From CAWCAW01 sp963793645 (lineage in GTDB: Bacteria; Actinomycetota; Acidimicrobiia; Acidimicrobiales; UBA8190), in the NCBI GenBank assembly GCA_963793645.1, contig CAWCAW010000006.1, forward strand, positions 1 through 64,000: a stretch of 64,000 bases of DNA. Reading direction: 5' to 3'. The notes under the pieces are model-generated. The model was not told the origin of the DNA. It did no database searches and saw nothing but the letters and a program-made list of their open reading frames with translations. The position numbers and the translations under genes are program-made. This document shows positions 62,949 through 64,000 of this stretch, piece after piece (position 1 is the stretch's first letter; each line of letters starts with the position of its first letter).

Positions 62949-64000
62949 GTGCGGCGCTTGAAACCTCGTATCCGTACGCGCAACATTCATCGTTCCGAGG
63001 GCTTGTGGTTCAAGACATGGCTCCTCGCCTTCATGGCGCTGTTCCTACTGGCGACAATCTGGAGTTTGGCGACTCCACTGTTCACAGCACCCGACGAGCC
63101 GGCGCAGGTGATTCGGGCGGCTGCCATGGCGCGTGGCCAGTTGGTCGGGCAAAAGCTTCCCGGGCCGGTAACCGCGGTACGGATTCCCAAGGCCATCGCC
63201 GTGGAAGCCACCCAAGGAGAGCTGGCGGCGACCTGCTACTTGAAGGACCGCACTCAACCGGCCGCTTGCGCCACGTCGATCAGCCCCGGCACCGCGGCAA
63301 GGCACCACCTCGACAACCACGTATGTGGGCCACTACCCACCCCTTTATTACGCCCTCGTCGGTCTACCGACATTGATAATGGACAAATCCGTGGTCTTCT
63401 ATCTCATGCGGCTCATCAGCGCAGCACTCTGCAGCGCTCTGCTGGCAACGGCATTTTGTGCCGCCTCTCGATCGCGCTCACCGCTCGCCCTCTTGGGTGT
63501 GGCGGTGGCAGTCACCCCGATGGTCATCTACCTCGCCGGCGTCGTGAACCCCGGTGGCTTTGAGATCAGCGCCGCGGTATGCGTGTTCTGTACGGGCTTC
63601 ACGGTGTTCGGCAATCCCCACCTGCGTCGCTCTCGTTTTCTCCTCGGCTGGTTGGCACTGAGTTCGGGCATCCTGGTGCAGACACGGGGCCTCTCTCCGC
63701 TCTTTCTCGCCATCAGCCTGGCCACCCTGCTTGCACTCTTCGGATTCAAGCCTCTGCGAGATGCGCTGCGAAGCGATGTCGGCAAGGCGGGCGCCGCCTT
63801 CGTCGGGGCATGCAGCGTGTTCGCACTGGTGTGGTTCGGCCTCGTAAACAGCCTGGACGTCATGACACAAAGTGGCGGTCCCAGCCCGGCTCGGGGCATC
63901 CCACTCCTCGTCGATTCGTTCCAACACTTTTTTTCCATCGTTCCTCAAATGATCGGGGTCTTTGGTGATGTGGACACGCCTTCACCAGTGTTCGTCTTCG
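62949..64000 (+). CDS. DUF2142 family membrane protein (frameshifted, runs off the window)
   Basis: The first frame (GTG 62949) gives a helix and then LATPLFTAPDEPAQVIRAAAM, the DUF2142 signature, up to TSISPGTAA at 63299. One extra A at 63300 then shifts the frame. After removing it the sequence continues with GTTSTTTYVGHYPPLYYALVG and at least seven helices to the window end without a stop. DUF2142 proteins are GT-C-like membrane proteins thought to act in cell-surface glycan or polysaccharide assembly. The visible part is about 350 residues; the C-terminus is missing. Confidence 0.75.

Noticed and set aside
1..64000. A defence island, prophage or secondary-metabolite cluster
   Set aside because: No restriction, toxin-antitoxin, phage structural, PKS or NRPS genes were seen. 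The only mobile element is the single insertion sequence.

Overview
This window is a GC-rich bacterial chromosome segment. It most likely comes from an actinobacterium, and probably from the class Acidimicrobiia. Three things point that way. The aa3/bc1 respiratory genes are arranged as in actinobacteria (ctaC-ctaD-ctaF, and ctaE-qcrC-qcrA-qcrB). The segment carries many CoA-dependent acyl degradation genes. A secreted protein is built from GYWLVAADGGIFAFGDA-type repeats, which I associate with Acidimicrobiia; that last link is recalled knowledge, not a search. Many genes start with GTG or TTG and neighbours often overlap by 4 bases, so translational coupling is common.

Layout. 1-1.4 kb: the end of a Flp/Tad pilus locus (cpaE cut by the window edge, then cpaB). 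1.5-4.5 kb: a GT87-like membrane glycosyltransferase, an SDR and a YgjP-type metallopeptidase. 4.8-13.8 kb: a divergent acyl-CoA catabolic cluster. The minus-strand arm has two acyl-CoA dehydrogenases, a CaiB CoA-transferase and two MaoC/hotdog dehydratases. The plus-strand arm has an HMG-synthase-like/DUF35 fusion, an SCP2-type thiolase, an SDR and a thioesterase. A perfect inverted repeat lies between the arms. 13.8-30.3 kb: mixed genes, including a lone acyl-CoA dehydrogenase, an ATL/hydrolase fusion, a GMC oxidoreductase pair under a LuxR-type gene, DUF503, a SulP transporter, an acyltransferase, a hydrolase, a second acyl-CoA operon (dehydrogenase, thioesterase, thiolase-like) followed by an enoyl-CoA hydratase, and tatA. 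30.4-43.3 kb: an alkylsulfatase-like hydrolase, cytochrome oxidase and bc1 genes, a secreted CAP-like protein and a HelD-type helicase. 43.4-50.0 kb: a tightly packed operon of hemE, hemH, hemG/cgoX, lnt and a secreted CHAP amidase. 50.1-56.7 kb: a HAD phosphatase, acs, a large MprF-like membrane protein, a GNAT gene and a broken VOC gene. 57.1-64 kb: a DUF222-HNH gene cut by a complete IS1182-like element, an FtsX-type permease and the start of a DUF2142 membrane protein.

Two themes stand out. First, at least seven conserved genes, including hemE and helD, are split by single-base indels whose repair restores recognisable family sequence. Most are one extra base. This suggests sequence error at least as strongly as real decay, so frameshifted genes are annotated as whole genes with the break stated. 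Second, the IS insertion can be undone exactly: 15-bp terminal repeats, a 4-bp GTGT duplication, and an HNH motif that re-forms when the element is removed.

I found no CRISPR array, tRNA, rRNA or recognisable defence or secondary-metabolite system. The most unusual protein architectures are the ATL-hydrolase fusion, the phosphoesterase-like/MprF-like protein, an Lnt with Ser at the catalytic Cys position, and a transposase carrying extra helix-turn-helix modules.
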